Shown: positions 34,101 to 44,024, counted from the first letter of the stretch. The stretch: DNA of 61,519 nt from Chloroflexi bacterium OLB14 (GCA_001567105.1 LMZR01000020.1:1-61519); one strand, 5' to 3'. Notes: generated by a model not told the origin, from the sequence alone. Program-made: numbers and translations.

Positions 34101-35461
34101 ATTGAGGGCTTCATGGTGTGCCATGTTGTGGCTTGTTGATAATTAAACCCTGCACGCAACACACCTGATTCATTCCATGCCCGCGAAACAATTTGCAACC
34201 CAATCGGCAAATTTTCTTTTGAAAAACCACATGGCAAGGATAAGGCTGGCAAACCTGTTAAATTAAATGGGGAAGTGAATCTCGTCAACAGCCTTGCGCG
34301 TTCTATCGCATCTTCGCCCTCGATAAGTGGTGCTGTGATAGGCGTTGTGGGGAGCAACAAAATATCATATTGATCTAACAACGCTTCGCATCTTCTTTTG
34401 ATTTCAACTTGTTTCCGCCTTGCTAATATGTACTCGCTGGAAGTGTATCCTGCTCCCATCTCCAAGCGTTGACGTACATCCGCGCCAAACCAATCTATAT
34501 GTTCTCGCATGCGTTCACGATGAAACGCCGCCGCATCGGCTGTGGTCATTAAAGCGTTGGCAAGTGCGGCTTCAAGCAGAAAATCTACATTAACTTCTTC
34601 AATGATTGCGCCTTGTTCTTCAAAAACTTTTGCGGCTTGACGAACAGCATCTAAAACTTCTGGGTCGGTTTTTTCTTCAATAAAATTCCCAATACCCAGA
34701 GCAATTTTTCTATCTTTCATCTTATCTTTGAGGTGACTAATATAATCACCAGGCAAAGTTTTGATAGATGTTGGGTCTTCTTCATCATAGCCACCCATCA
34801 CTTGTAACATCAAGGCAGCATCTTCTACTTTTTTTGTGATGGGACCAGCATGATCTAAATTCCAAGATAAAGGCAAAATACCTCGTAAGCTGACTCGTCC
34901 ATAAGTAGGTTTGAGCCCAACAACACCGCATAAAGAAGCAGGGATTCGAATTGAGCCGCCAGTATCAGTACCTAATGCGGCAAGGCTCATACCTGTTGCA
35001 ACTGCTACGGCACTTCCACCTGATGAACCGCCTGGTGTTCGTTTAATATCCCAAGGGTTTTTGCAGGCTCCAAAATGCGGATTGTTATTGGTGACACCTA
35101 ATGCAATTTCGTGCGTGTTTGTTTTTCCATTAATCAAGCCGCCAGATTTTTTTATTTTTTTATGGTGAAGGCATCTTCGTTAGGAATATTCTCCGCAAAA
35201 AAATTTTGAGCCACCCGTCGTGCGGATTCCTTTTGTATCATATAAATCTTTTACAGCAATAGGAATTCCAAATAAAGGCATACTGCCATTACTAGAAATT
35301 TCATCTTTTTCAGGCGGAATGATGGTGATATAAGCATTAAGAATCGGGTTGAGACGCTCGATGGTGCTGTAGCAAGCAGAGGCTACGTCAGAGGCGTGAA
35401 CTTCTTTACTCTTAATCAAATCGCGTTGGATAATCAAAGATGGGGTTTCATCTGTTTTCAT
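34097..35461 (-). CDS. Amidase signature enzyme, GatA-like (frameshifted)
   Basis: About 454 residues when two opposite indels are corrected (A7 at 35197-35203 one too many; T7 at 35155-35161 one too few). The Ser-cisSer-Lys triad is visible: Lys in IPIAVKDLYDTKG and the serines in GGSSGGSAVAVATG ... GTDTGGSIRIPA. Length and motifs resemble GatA, but no gatB or gatC is adjacent, so it may be a general amidase acting on small amides. The start has a TATAAT box 7 bases upstream and no ribosome-binding site, as in a leaderless gene. Confidence 0.83.
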
Positions 35462-35468
35462 TAATCAA

Positions 35469-35474
35469 ATTATA
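35469..35474 (-). promoter_or_regulatory. -10 box 7 nt before ATG (leaderless) of the amidase gene
   Basis: On the minus strand TATAAT, seven bases (TTGATTA), then the ATG at 35461. Confidence 0.55.
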
Positions 35475-35524
35475 TAAAGAAAAGATAAATTCCCCATAGC
35501 CTATATGTACTGAATTACAATTTT

Positions 35525-35553
35525 GTAGGGACACAGCACGGCTGTGTCCCTAC
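35525..35553. repeat. GTAGGGACACAGC / GCTGTGTCCCTAC palindrome, copy 1
   Basis: A 13-base perfect stem with a three-base loop between the amidase promoter and the fhs stop. A second copy with a different loop is at 61474-61500. Confidence 0.85.
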
Positions 35554-35560
35554 TTTTATA

Positions 35561-37528
35561 CTAGAACAATCCTAATACTTTGCCTGTTTTTGTATCTAAA
35601 TCAATATCAAAAAAGGCGGGGCGAGTACCAAGACCAGGCATCGTGCTCATAGTGCCGAGAATGGGATACAGAAAACCTGCCCCAACTGAAGCGCGAATTT
35701 CACGCACGGTGATGCGAAAGCCCGTAGGCGCCCCTTTGAGAGTTGCATCGGTGCTGAATGATAGATGTGTTTTCGCCATACAAATAGGCAGTTGAGTGAA
35801 ACCAAGTTTGGTATAACGTGCAATTTGTTCTTCGGCTTCGGGTGTGTAATCTACACCATCGGCACGATAAATTTCTTTGGCGATGGTTTCAATTTTTTCT
35901 TTGATGGAAGAATCGAGCGGATATAAAAAGTCGAATTTGCTTTTTGCTTCTGCGGCTTTCACTACTGCTTCGGCAAGTTTCTTTGTACCTAAACCGCCAT
36001 CTGCCCAATGCGTGCATTTGATAGCATCCATTGCCCCGAAACGTAAAGCGGATTTGCGAATCAATTCCACTTCGGCATCTGTATCGGTAGCGAAAGAGTT
36101 AACTGCCACAATGACTTTCACACCGAACTTGGTTGCGTTTTGAATGTGACGTTCAAGGTTTTCTAAACCTTTTTCTAATAAACCTAAATTTTCATCGGTA
36201 TATTCTGAGGGGAGTGGTTTACCTGCTACAACTTTTGGACCACCACCGTGCATTTTTAATGCGCGCACTGTGGCGACCATCACCACTACATGCGGAGTTA
36301 AACCTGAATAACGGCATTTGATGTTGAAGAATTTTTCCATGCCAATATCGGCACCAAAACCTGATTCGGTAACGACGTAACCATCTTTGCCGACAAGTTT
36401 TAATGCAATCATATCTGCGATGATAGAAGATTGTCCGTGTGCGATGTTTGCAAACGGACCTGCGTGCACCATTGCAGGTGTACCTTCTAATGTTTGCATA
36501 AGCGTTGGTTTGATGGCTTCTTTCATAATGACAGCCACAGCACCTGCTACACCTAAATCTTCTACTGTAACGGCTTCACCTTGTTTGCTGGTGGCTACTA
36601 CCATTTTGCCAAAACGTTCACGCATATCTTTAAGCGAAGTTGTAAGTGCCAGAATTGCCATAATTTCAGAGGCGACTGTAATATCGTAACCTGAGCGATG
36701 TTCAAAACCTACTTCGTCTTTGCCTAAACCAACTTGAATTTCACGCAAGAAGCGGTCATTGATATCAACTACACGTCTCCAAGTAATTGTAGATTCATCA
36801 ATATCTAAACGAGCAAATCTTCTTTTTTCTTCGGCAGTTAAATCATCTGGATTGGTTTTGTTAATGCTCAATTTTTTCAAACGGCGTAACATCGTGGGGG
36901 AGAATTTTCGCTTGCCTTTTTTATCAGGCGGGCAAAGAGCATCAAATAATTTTTCGTCATCTTGTTTCTTTTCGTGCATCACACGCGCATCTAATGCGGC
37001 AGACACTAAACTATGCGCGGCAGTGATGGCGTGAATATCACCTGTTAGATGTAGGTTGAAATCTTCCATTGGAATCACTTGCGAATATCCACCACCTGCC
37101 GCGCCACCTTTAATTCCAAAGATTGGACCAAGCGATGGCTGACGAATACAAGCAACTGCTTTTTTACCAAGATGCGCCCCTAAGGCTTGTGCTAAGCCAA
37201 TAGTAGTTGTAGATTTTCCTTCACCTAATGGCGTTGGCGTAATGGCAGTTACATCAATATATTTTCCGTTAGGTTTATTTTTGAAGCGTTCTAAAATTTC
37301 TAATTTGATTTTGGCTTTATATGCGCCGTAAAGGTCAAGTTCATTTTCGCGAATGCCATACTCGCCTGCCATTTGAGTAATAGGTTTCAACTTGGCGGCT
37401 TGTGCCACTTCAATGTTTGATGGCACGGGGCGTAATAATTGTATTTTCGTAGGCTTAAATTTGAAACTTGCTTTTGAGGGTGTAACTTTTTTTGCTTTTG
37501 AAACTTTCTTTTTTGTTTTCGTAGCCAT
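35561..37528 (-). CDS. fhs: Formate-tetrahydrofolate ligase, long form
   Basis: A 655-residue 10-formyl-THF synthetase making 10-formyl-THF from formate, THF and ATP. The ATP-binding loop [13 protein letters not shown], the [21 protein letters not shown] segment and the C-terminal MAKTHLS / [16 protein letters not shown] motifs are complete. It is about 100 residues longer than the usual bacterial enzyme: a Lys-rich N-terminal tail ([14 protein letters not shown]) plus an inserted region near residues 205-260 ([11 protein letters not shown].., [15 protein letters not shown]). That insertion is what I recall in the synthetase domain of eukaryotic C1-THF synthase. AAGGAG precedes the ATG. Confidence 0.95.
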   Translation of the reverse strand: MATKTKKKVSKAKKVTPSKASFKFKPTKIQLLRPVPSNIEVAQAAKLKPITQMAGEYGIRENELDLYGAYKAKIKLEILERFKNKPNGKYIDVTAITPTPLGEGKSTTTIGLAQALGAHLGKKAVACIRQPSLGPIFGIKGGAAGGGYSQVIPMEDFNLHLTGDIHAITAAHSLVSAALDARVMHEKKQDDEKLFDALCPPDKKGKRKFSPTMLRRLKKLSINKTNPDDLTAEEKRRFARLDIDESTITWRRVVDINDRFLREIQVGLGKDEVGFEHRSGYDITVASEIMAILALTTSLKDMRERFGKMVVATSKQGEAVTVEDLGVAGAVAVIMKEAIKPTLMQTLEGTPAMVHAGPFANIAHGQSSIIADMIALKLVGKDGYVVTESGFGADIGMEKFFNIKCRYSGLTPHVVVMVATVRALKMHGGGPKVVAGKPLPSEYTDENLGLLEKGLENLERHIQNATKFGVKVIVAVNSFATDTDAEVELIRKSALRFGAMDAIKCTHWADGGLGTKKLAEAVVKAAEAKSKFDFLYPLDSSIKEKIETIAKEIYRADGVDYTPEAEEQIARYTKLGFTQLPICMAKTHLSFSTDATLKGAPTGFRITVREIRASVGAGFLYPILGTMSTMPGLGTRPAFFDIDLDTKTGKVLGLF

Positions 37529-37565
37529 TCGCTCTCCTTGAAAATTATATATAATTTTAATTTTA

Positions 37566-38390
37566 TCAGATTGTCAACAACGTGCCAACATTTTCACCTT
37601 GCAAAGCACGCGTTAAAAATCCACTTTCTTCAGCAGAAAAAAATTTGCACGGTTAGGTTTTTATTTTTTGGATTAAGGAAAACATCTCTTCGACTTTTGC
37701 TTTCATACCGCCAGTTACATCGGTGCTGACTGAACCTTTGATACCTGCCCGCTTCTTTTCATAGTCGGATAGTTGGATCTGTTTCATCAGCCTTGTCCTC
37801 GCTGGGAAATCCTCCCATACCCCAGCCTCAATGCCTGCTAACAAAATTCGGGTGCAATTGAATTTTTCGATCAAGAAACTAAACACATCTTCAGTAGATA
37901 ATATTGTGCCACCCAATGATTCATCAAATGCTACATCACCTTGCACAACGGGTAATAAGTGATGTTCTAATGCCTTTTGAATTGTAGCTACATTATGTTG
38001 AATCACTTTTCTGTTATCCGAAATCATCGAAGCGGATGGTGGAAATGGAATAGCGGGTAAACCTGCTTCAAGCAATGACTGCACAACATAGCGATTCAAT
38101 TCTGCGGCTTGATAACGCACCTCAGCGAATCCCTGCCATCCTTCTTTTGTCTGGACTCCATCTCGCGTGCCATGCTTTTTTGCGGCAACGTGACCAAACG
38201 AGCCAGAACCATGTCCCAGAATCAAAGACCAAGTTGGACGTCGCCCTGAGCCTGTCGAAGGGTTAAGGTCAAGAACCGTTTTTATCTCATTGGCTAATTC
38301 TTTTAATTTGTCTAATCTAGGGGTATAGGCGATGTCTTTGTCTGTAATCAATGAACCGCCCAATTTGAGGAGGATGATTTCGTTTGTCAT
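37566..38390 (-). CDS. ipk: Isopentenyl phosphate kinase (3' frameshift, repeat inserted)
   Basis: An amino-acid-kinase-fold enzyme converting isopentenyl phosphate to isopentenyl diphosphate. [11 protein letters not shown] at the N-terminus, [16 protein letters not shown] with the catalytic His, and [13 protein letters not shown] are family marks. The start at 38390 ([12 protein letters not shown]) fits; 29 more upstream codons do not. Two opposite indels (T5 at 37658-37662 one short, A7 at 37637-37643 one long) hide the C-terminus; corrected it ends [23 protein letters not shown] with stop at 37566. About ten residues ([10 protein letters not shown]) come from a palindromic repeat inserted in frame. 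The enzyme belongs to the alternative mevalonate pathway known in archaea and some Chloroflexota. Confidence 0.88.
38244..38262. repeat. CCCTGAGCCTGTCGAAGGG palindromic repeat inside ipk
   Basis: This imperfect palindrome is a well-known dispersed repeat in many bacterial genomes. Here it lies in frame in ipk, encoding STGSG-type residues between the first helix and the next strand of the kinase fold. Confidence 0.75.
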
Positions 38391-38420
38391 ATCGCATGTT
38401 TTAACACAGAAATCTAAAAA

Positions 38421-38470
38421 AGGTAGTGCAAGATTTATCTTGCGCTTAGCAACATGAATGTTGCTGTACT
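38421..38470. repeat. Double-hairpin palindromic repeat (GCAAGATTTATCTTGC + GCAACATGAATGTTGC)
   Basis: Same plan as 19475-19530: GTAGTGCAAGATTTATCTTGC, then GCAACATGAATGTTGC and GTAC. It fills the gap between divergent ipk and the next gene and lies just upstream of the latter's -10 box. Confidence 0.75.
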
Positions 38471-38478
38471 TTTTCACA

Positions 38479-38487
38479 TGCTATAAT
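38479..38487 (+). promoter_or_regulatory. Extended -10 box 6 nt before ATG (leaderless)
   Basis: TGCTATAAT, six bases (TTCGTT), then the ATG at 38494. This is the consensus extended -10 and leaves no room for a leader. Confidence 0.7.
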
Positions 38488-38493
38488 TTCGTT

Positions 38494-39313
38494 ATGGATA
38501 TTCATGCTGGCATTATTGTGATTGCAATTTTTTTCTGTGATTGGGGCATATTTGGTAGTGCGTTCTGCTGTGAAGAATTATCAAACTGCCCGCAAGATTT
38601 CTTTTTACAGCCTGCGAAAACGATACAATCGGAATTCAATTTATTTATTTTTGTTTGCTATCTTTTTGGTGTTTTTTGCGTATTGGTTACCAACTTCTGG
38701 TGAGCAGTATGTTTTTCAAGTTTTTTCGCCATCCCCAACCGCTTCATTGACTCCTACCATTACACTAACGCCAACGATCACTTTATCCCCAACGATTACG
38801 TTAACACCCACACAAACCTTAACGCCCTCCGTTTCGGATACACCCACATTAACACCAACGCCATTTTTGCCCTTAGCCATAGAAGCATTATTTTCTGGAC
38901 CTGTAACGCCAAACCCCGATTCAATTTTCACTGCTATTCAATTTTCAACGGAGTTTGATGGTACGAATCCTGTTAATCCGCGTGCTTCGTTTGTGTTACC
39001 TATCACCACCATGTACGGTGGCTTTGATTACAACAACACATTGCCTGGCGTGCAATGGTCTGCGCTGTGGTATCGCAATCGTGAATTGGTTTGCTACGAA
39101 ACCGAACCGTGGAGAGAAGAATGGGGAACAGGTGGTATTGGCGGTTATACAGAATGTTCAGACCCAATTGGCGGCTGGTTGGCAGGTCAATATGAAGTGG
39201 TGATTTTCATGGGTTATGAGTGGAAAAGTGTTGGGCGTTTTGTTGTTTTAGAAAGCCTTGTGACTGAAACACCGACATTGGAAAGTACGCCGACTTTTAC
39301 AGTTACGCCGTGA
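38494..39313 (+). CDS. Membrane-anchored protein with Thr/Pro stalk (5' frameshift)
   Basis: About 273 residues. With one more T in the T7 run at 38528-38534 the frame from the ATG at 38494 reads MDIHAGIIVIAIFFSVIGAYLVV, a first membrane helix; a second follows (IYLFLFAIFLVFFAYWL). Next comes a stalk of about ten SPTxTLTPT-like repeats, then a globular domain of about 140 residues rich in Gly, Trp and Tyr, with two cysteines, and a short second Thr/Pro tail. The domain is probably displayed outside the cell. I do not recognise its family. The gene appears leaderless. Confidence 0.65.
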
Positions 39314-39368
39314 GAATACAAAGTAGAAAGTGGAAAGTGGAAAATAAATAAATGAAAAGGATAAAAAC

Positions 39369-39857
39369 ATGACAGAAAAAGCATTTCAAGATTATTACCC
39401 CGATTATTTCGCGCATTGTTATGGATGTGGCAAGTTAAATGAACATGGTCATCAAATCAAAAGCTATTGGGATGGTGATGAATCAGTTTGTTATTTTATG
39501 CCCAAGCCTTATCACACTGCCATTCCTGGTTATGTGTATGGCGGATTATTGGCTTCACTGATTGATTGTCACGGCACAGGGACAGCCGCCGCAGTTGCCT
39601 ATAGAGCCGCTAAAGAAACAGATCCAAACGCTGAACCTAATACAAGATTTTTAACTGCTTCATTACATGTGGATTATCTCAAACCTACACCATTGAATGT
39701 GCAATTAGAAGTTCGTGGCAAGGTCAAAGAACATAAAGGCAGAAAAGTTGTAATAGAAGAATGGTTATTGGCAAATGGCGTTGTGACTGTGAAAGGTGAA
39801 GTTATAGCCGTGCAAGTGCCAGAGGCGTTGGTGTTGGAGATGTTGAAGGGGCAGTGA
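39369..39857 (+). CDS. PaaI-type acyl-CoA thioesterase, hotdog fold
   Basis: A 162-residue hotdog protein. The N-terminal HCYGCGKLNEHGHQI is the cysteine-containing lead often seen before PaaI-type domains, followed by HTAIPGYVYGGLLASLIDCHGTGTA, where the central helix holds the catalytic acidic residue, and SLHVDYLKPTPLN. It should hydrolyse an acyl- or aryl-CoA. AAAGGA lies 8 bases before the ATG. It stands alone. Confidence 0.86.
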   Translation: MTEKAFQDYYPDYFAHCYGCGKLNEHGHQIKSYWDGDESVCYFMPKPYHTAIPGYVYGGLLASLIDCHGTGTAAAVAYRAAKETDPNAEPNTRFLTASLHVDYLKPTPLNVQLEVRGKVKEHKGRKVVIEEWLLANGVVTVKGEVIAVQVPEALVLEMLKGQ

Positions 39858-39930
39858 GCAGTTGTCAGTGATCAGTTGTCAGTAGGCAGTGTGCAGGATT
39901 GGTAATTGGTAAATAGTAATTGGAGTGTGT
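39858..39930. repeat. Short tandem low-complexity repeats
   Basis: Units like CAGTTGTCAGTGATCAGTTGTCAGT and GGTAATTGGTAAATAGTAATTGG follow each other. The same word types occur at 42987-43008 and within the E2 gene linkers at 12840-12925 and 13145-13190. Confidence 0.65.
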
Positions 39931-39933
39931 GAA

Positions 39934-42635
39934 ATGCCTGTGAAAAAGACGAAAAAACCAAATAAGCCTGTTGTTAAGAAAAGTATTTCTGTTAAAAAGA
40001 ATATTGATAGAAGTAATGTTGTGGTTGGTGATAAAAATCAAATTAACTTAATCGTTAATGAATACGCTCCATCTAATGATGCACAGGCAAAGAAAAAAAC
40101 TAAAAAAGCAATTAGAAGAATATTTGGATTGGGTGCAAGAAAGTTTTGGCACAATTGTTTTGCGCGGTATTGAACGAGGCGGGGAGCAAGTTGTTAACAT
40201 CCCGCTGGAAACGATTTATGTGCCATTGCAGGCTGAAATACAGGTGTTAGATAATGAAGATGACACTGAAAAAATAAAATCAACCGAAATCAGTGAAATG
40301 ATGATTCGTGAAAAGATGGCAAGTAAAAGAATCAACCTGAATGAGATTCTTTCTTTTGGAAATCGCCTCATCATCACGGGTGGACCTGGAAGCGGAAAAA
40401 CAACCGTACTTTTACATTTGGCTTGGGCGTTGGCGGCATCTTTGCGCGGTTCATCAAAAATTGCAAAACAAAGGCTGGGACTCAAGGGCGCATTGCCTTT
40501 ACCAATTTATGTACCGCTGACACGCTATGCAGATTATTTGAGAAAACTCCCTGCTTCTGCAACTGCCGAACAAACATCATTACGGACTTACATTTTAGAA
40601 TATTTGAATGAACGCGGTGCGAATTTTGAAATGTTGCCGCCAGATTTCCTGAACTCTTTGTTAAGAGACGGAAAAACAGTTTTGCTTTTATTGGACGGGC
40701 TAGATGAAGTACCTAATGAAGATGAAAGAATCTTAATTCGTTCGCGCATTGAAGATTTGGTTTCTGGCAGAAAGAACTTGCGTGTGGCAGTTACTAGCCG
40801 AAGCGCCGCCTACAAAGGGCAAGCCGTGCTAGGCAGAGACTTTCAACATATTCACGTTTTGCCTTTAGATGATGAACAAATTGCTAAATTAGTAAAGCAA
40901 GCCTACCATGCTATTTACCCAAAAAGCGAAGCCAAAGCCAAAGTGCAGGCAAGTGATTTGCTTGCCAATATTGACCAATTAGAAAGTGAAAGACGCGCAC
41001 GTTTAGGTGACAATGTTGAAGCGTTGGTAGATTCACCAATTATGATTCGCATGTTGTTAATCGTGCATTACAACGACCGTAAACTGCCAGATCAACGCGC
41101 GGATTTATACCAAAAAACAGTAGATGTAATTTTGCGTCCCGATAATGCGCCAGACCAGCGTGTAACTGATGAAATTGAAAAACGTATTGGTGGAAGTTTA
41201 GCCATGAATCGTGAAATGTTGCAACACCTTGCTTTTCACATGCACAAGCAAGGTGACGAACAAGGGCGTGAAATTGAAGAGGATGCATTGCGAGAAATTT
41301 TAGAGGCGGAATCAATTTATAAGCCTTATGTGAATGACTTAATCTCACAAACCCGCCAACGCGGAACTTTGTTGGAAGAACGCGGTGGTTTGTATCGCTT
41401 TATTCATTTATCGTTTCAAGAGTTTTTAGTGGGGCGTTATTTGGTGCAGAACTTCCCTGACCCAGAACAACTTGTTTTATTTCTTGAAGATGGCTTATGT
41501 GCAGACCCATGGTGGCGTGAACCGATTCTTTTAGCAATTGGCTATCAAGATATTAATGCGCCCATTCAAGCCCGTAGAATTTTAACGCGTTTAGCAGGTT
41601 TGGATGAAAACGCTAACCAAAGAGAAAATAATTATTCCTTTGACTTAACCCTTGCCTCTTGTGAATTAGCCACCATTGCGTATCTTGAAAGCAGAAATCA
41701 AGCCGCAGATTTTGGTGAGCAATTAAAAAATCGCCTGAAAGAATTACATCAGCAATCCCAATCCAAAACATGGACGCCCACTTTACTCGCCTCAGCCATG
41801 GATGGCTTAGACCGTTTGGGATATGCGCCAGAAGACCTACATCACTTCATCCAACTTCCTGATTCGCACATATTCATCTCCAAATATCCTGTTACCAACG
41901 CGCAGTATGAACGCTTTTTACAGCCTTGAGAATTTTCAAAATAAAAATTTGTGGATTAACTTCCCAAAGTTTGATAAAAACAGCCAACCTATGGAAGAGA
42001 CTTGGCGAAACGCAGGCTGGGACTGGTTGCAAAAAGAATTAAAAGATAAAGATAATGAAATTCAAGATGGTGTTTTATATCCACGTTACTGGCGTGACCC
42101 GCGCTTTGGCGCCAACCGCCGACATGCCCCCGTAGTTGGCGTTTCGTGGTACGAAGCCAACGCCTATTGCAATTGGTTGAAAGAAAATTATGAAAATTTA
42201 CCTGAATATACATCTCTTTCCTCTTTCATCTTTCCTTCTAATGAATTTATTTTCCGCCTGCCCCTTGGCGCCGAATGGACTCTCGCCGCAGGCGGTGAAC
42301 AAAATGATAGATTCGCGTTTGGCGAATTAAAAAATATTAAAGAGGAGTTACCAAAATATGCCAATACAAGTGAAAGCAATATAAACAGAACTACGCCTGT
42401 ATGGATGTACCCGCAAGGCAAAAGCCCGCATGGATTAATGGATATGACTGGCAATGTTTGGGAATGGCAAGCCAACTATAATAATGTTGGAGATAATTGG
42501 CTGGGTCTGCGGGGCGGCTCGTGGAACCTCGATGGAGTCCTCGCTCGTGTTGCTTTCCGTAGCAACCGCTTTCCGCACTACTGGAGCAACGTTATCGGTT
42601 TTCGTGTGTGTGCGTATTCCCTCCCCAACGGGTGA
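39934..42635 (+). CDS. NACHT ATPase with C-terminal FGE/SUMF1-type domain, likely DGR target (frameshifted)
   Basis: About 900 residues after two corrections (A7 at 40093-40099 one long; one base too many near 41926). The N-terminus is Lys-rich and has SNVVVGDKNQIN, a beta-type motif that often precedes effector modules. The NACHT domain has Walker A GGPGSGKTT, Walker B VLLLLDGLDEV and RTLLEERGGLYRFIHLSFQEFLVGRYL in its winged-helix end. From about residue 630 an FGE-sulfatase fold begins (FISKYPVTNAQYERF), with GVSWYEANAYCNWL, GAEWTLAAGG, DMTGNVWEW and RGGSWN. The final segment, GFRVCAYSLPNG, is where DGR variable regions end. It would be a STAND-type immune or signalling switch with a variable ligand-binding end. 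GGAG stands 9 bases before the ATG. Confidence 0.85.
42505..42610 (+). other. Putative DGR variable region (VR)
   Basis: The last 40 codons of the NACHT-FGE gene, from LRGGSWN to IGFRV. Bases are clearly richer in G+C than the surroundings. At the ligand-facing positions nearly all codons end in C or T (AAC, CTC, GTC, TTC, AGC, CGC, CAC, TAC), as expected when AAC/AAT codons of a template are changed at adenines. No template repeat is seen in the window. Confidence 0.6.
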
Positions 42636-42691
42636 TTTTGTTTTCTGTTCGCATAGCGTGTTTTCTGCGTTCTGTTGGTTTTGTTTTTAGG

Positions 42692-42721
42692 ATTTCCCGC
42701 CGTTAGGCGGGAAATTTTTTT
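42692..42721 (+). terminator. Hairpin ATTTCCCGCC-GTTA-GGCGGGAAAT with T-run
   Basis: A perfect 10-base stem with a four-base loop and a T run. It fits a terminator; the stem and loop size also resemble the hairpin found downstream of DGR variable regions, where it assists retrohoming. Confidence 0.75.
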
Positions 42722-42735
42722 AGAAAAAAAACATG

Positions 42736-42794
42736 TCATTGCGAGCCTGTTGGTCGAGTAGCGAGGCGTATCGAGACCAAAGGCGAAGCAATCT
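42736..42794. repeat. TCATTGCGAGC...GCGAAGCAATCT repeat with nested GGTCGAGTAGCGAGG unit
   Basis: The outer arms are a repeat known from many bacterial genomes. Between them lies GTTGGTCGAGTAGCGAGGCGTATCGAGACCAA, itself an inverted repeat and related to the elements at 55698-55818. It occupies the place where a DGR template repeat would be expected. Confidence 0.75.
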
Positions 42795-42824
42795 AATGTA
42801 AATATAAAATAAAAAGGAGAGAAT

Positions 42825-42986
42825 ATGAAAACATATAAAAATCTTTATAACCAAATATACGATTTTGAAAATATTTATCTTGCCTATCGTAAAGTGCGTA
42901 AGAGCAAGCGTGGCAGAATGCAACCAGCCATGTTTGAACGTGTGCAAGATGATGAATTGTTAAATGCAGACTTCCGAAGTCTATAA
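42825..42986 (+). pseudogene. N-terminal stub of a DGR-type reverse transcriptase
   Basis: A 53-codon frame with AAGGAGAG before its ATG. MKTYKNLYNQIYDFENIYLAYRKVRKSKRG matches the distinctive start of DGR (and related retron-like) reverse transcriptases (typically NLYPQIYDFENLYLAYRKARKGKR). The frame runs on to MFERVQDDELLN and then enters a palindromic repeat (AGACTTCCGAAGTCT) and stops, so the palm domain and YADD box are missing. Only 30 bases remain before the next gene, so the rest was deleted rather than frameshifted. Confidence 0.75.
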
Positions 42987-43012
42987 TTACCAATTACCAA
43001 TTACTATTCCCT
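42966..43012. repeat. AGACTTCCGAAGTCT palindrome plus ATTACCAATTACC repeats
   Basis: The palindrome is the same as those flanking the CPBP gene, followed by ATTACCAATTACCAATTACT. It marks the break point of the reverse transcriptase stub. Confidence 0.75.
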
Positions 43013-43016
43013 GCCC

Positions 43017-43946
43017 TTATATCGCCCATTCCTTCTTTCGCACATTCATTTCTTTTGCAATTTCGGCGGCGAGGCGGGCGTTATTCAATAGCAATGCCAA
43101 ATTCGATTTTAATGATATACCTTTTGATAATTCACTGATGCGACTTAACAAAAACGGAGTCAATGCCTGACCATGAATGCCTTGCTCGATGGCTTCTTTG
43201 GATGCTTTTTCAATCATCGGTTCCATCTCGGACTTTGGAATTGATTCTGTTTCAGGAATTGGATTCGTAACGAGGATGCCACTTTTGAGTCCCATGCTCC
43301 AATGAGCTTTGGCGAACTCTGCAATTTCTTTTGGTGAGTCGAGTCTTGCGCTCACTTTCAATCCGCTTTCACGAGAATAAAAAGCAGGGAATTCATCAGT
43401 CTGATAACCAATCACAGGTACACCTAAAGTTTCTAGCGTTTCTAGTGTGGCGGGTAAATCTAAAATTGCTTTAGCACCAGCACACACAACAATAGTTGGA
43501 ATCTCTGCTAGTGAATGTAAATCAGTAGATACATCAAATGATGATTCTTTATGTACGCCACCGATTCCGCCTGTGGCAAAAACTTTAATGCCTGCCATGT
43601 TTGCCGCCAGCATAGTGCCTGCCACGGTTGTTCCGCCGTTAACTTTTTTGACGATAGCCGTTGCAAAATCGCGGTGACTCACTTTCAGGCTAGTATCCAA
43701 TTCACTGAGCCGAACCAATTCTGGGTCAGATAAACCGATGCGGATTTTTCCATCAAGTAAAGCAATGGTTGCAGGAGTCGCTCCAATATCACGAATCGTT
43801 TTTTCCATATCACGGGCGAGTTCTAAATTTTGCGGGTGAGGCAAACCATGCGTGATGACAGTTGATTCGAGTGCCACAATGGGCGAGCCAATCATAATGG
43901 CGCGAGAGATTTCAGTTGAAAGTTGAATGTGAGGATGTTTTATCAT
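43017..43946 (-). CDS. psuG: Pseudouridine-5'-phosphate glycosidase
   Basis: A 309-residue PsuG family enzyme that reversibly splits pseudouridine 5'-phosphate into uracil and ribose 5-phosphate. The N-terminus has the conserved ALESTVITHGLPHPQNLELA, the Mn/phosphate region KVNGGTTVAGTM, GIGGVH and the FPAFYSRESG loop are intact. No psuK kinase or nucleoside transporter is adjacent. AAAGG lies 6 bases before the ATG. Length and motifs are normal. Confidence 0.94.
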   Translation of the reverse strand: MIKHPHIQLSTEISRAIMIGSPIVALESTVITHGLPHPQNLELARDMEKTIRDIGATPATIALLDGKIRIGLSDPELVRLSELDTSLKVSHRDFATAIVKKVNGGTTVAGTMLAANMAGIKVFATGGIGGVHKESSFDVSTDLHSLAEIPTIVVCAGAKAILDLPATLETLETLGVPVIGYQTDEFPAFYSRESGLKVSARLDSPKEIAEFAKAHWSMGLKSGILVTNPIPETESIPKSEMEPMIEKASKEAIEQGIHGQALTPFLLSRISELSKGISLKSNLALLLNNARLAAEIAKEMNVRKKEWAI

Positions 43947-44024
43947 TTGACCTTTTGTTTTTATTTTGCTCTTGGTGGTGTCTCATCGTCGAGGACGGCG
44001 GCAAAAGCGTATGATGTGGCAAAA

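Noticed and set aside
34097..35461. GatA subunit of the glutamyl-tRNA amidotransferase
   Set aside because: The fold fits, but there is no gatB or gatC nearby, so the specific name is not supported.
42736..42824. DGR template repeat between the hairpin and the reverse transcriptase stub
   Set aside because: The sequence is a known dispersed repeat (TCATTGCGAGC type) and shows no similarity to the variable region.
43017..43170. Plus-strand frame across the end of psuG as a continuation of the reverse transcriptase
   Set aside because: Its translation has no reverse-transcriptase motif and lies within the conserved psuG gene on the other strand.
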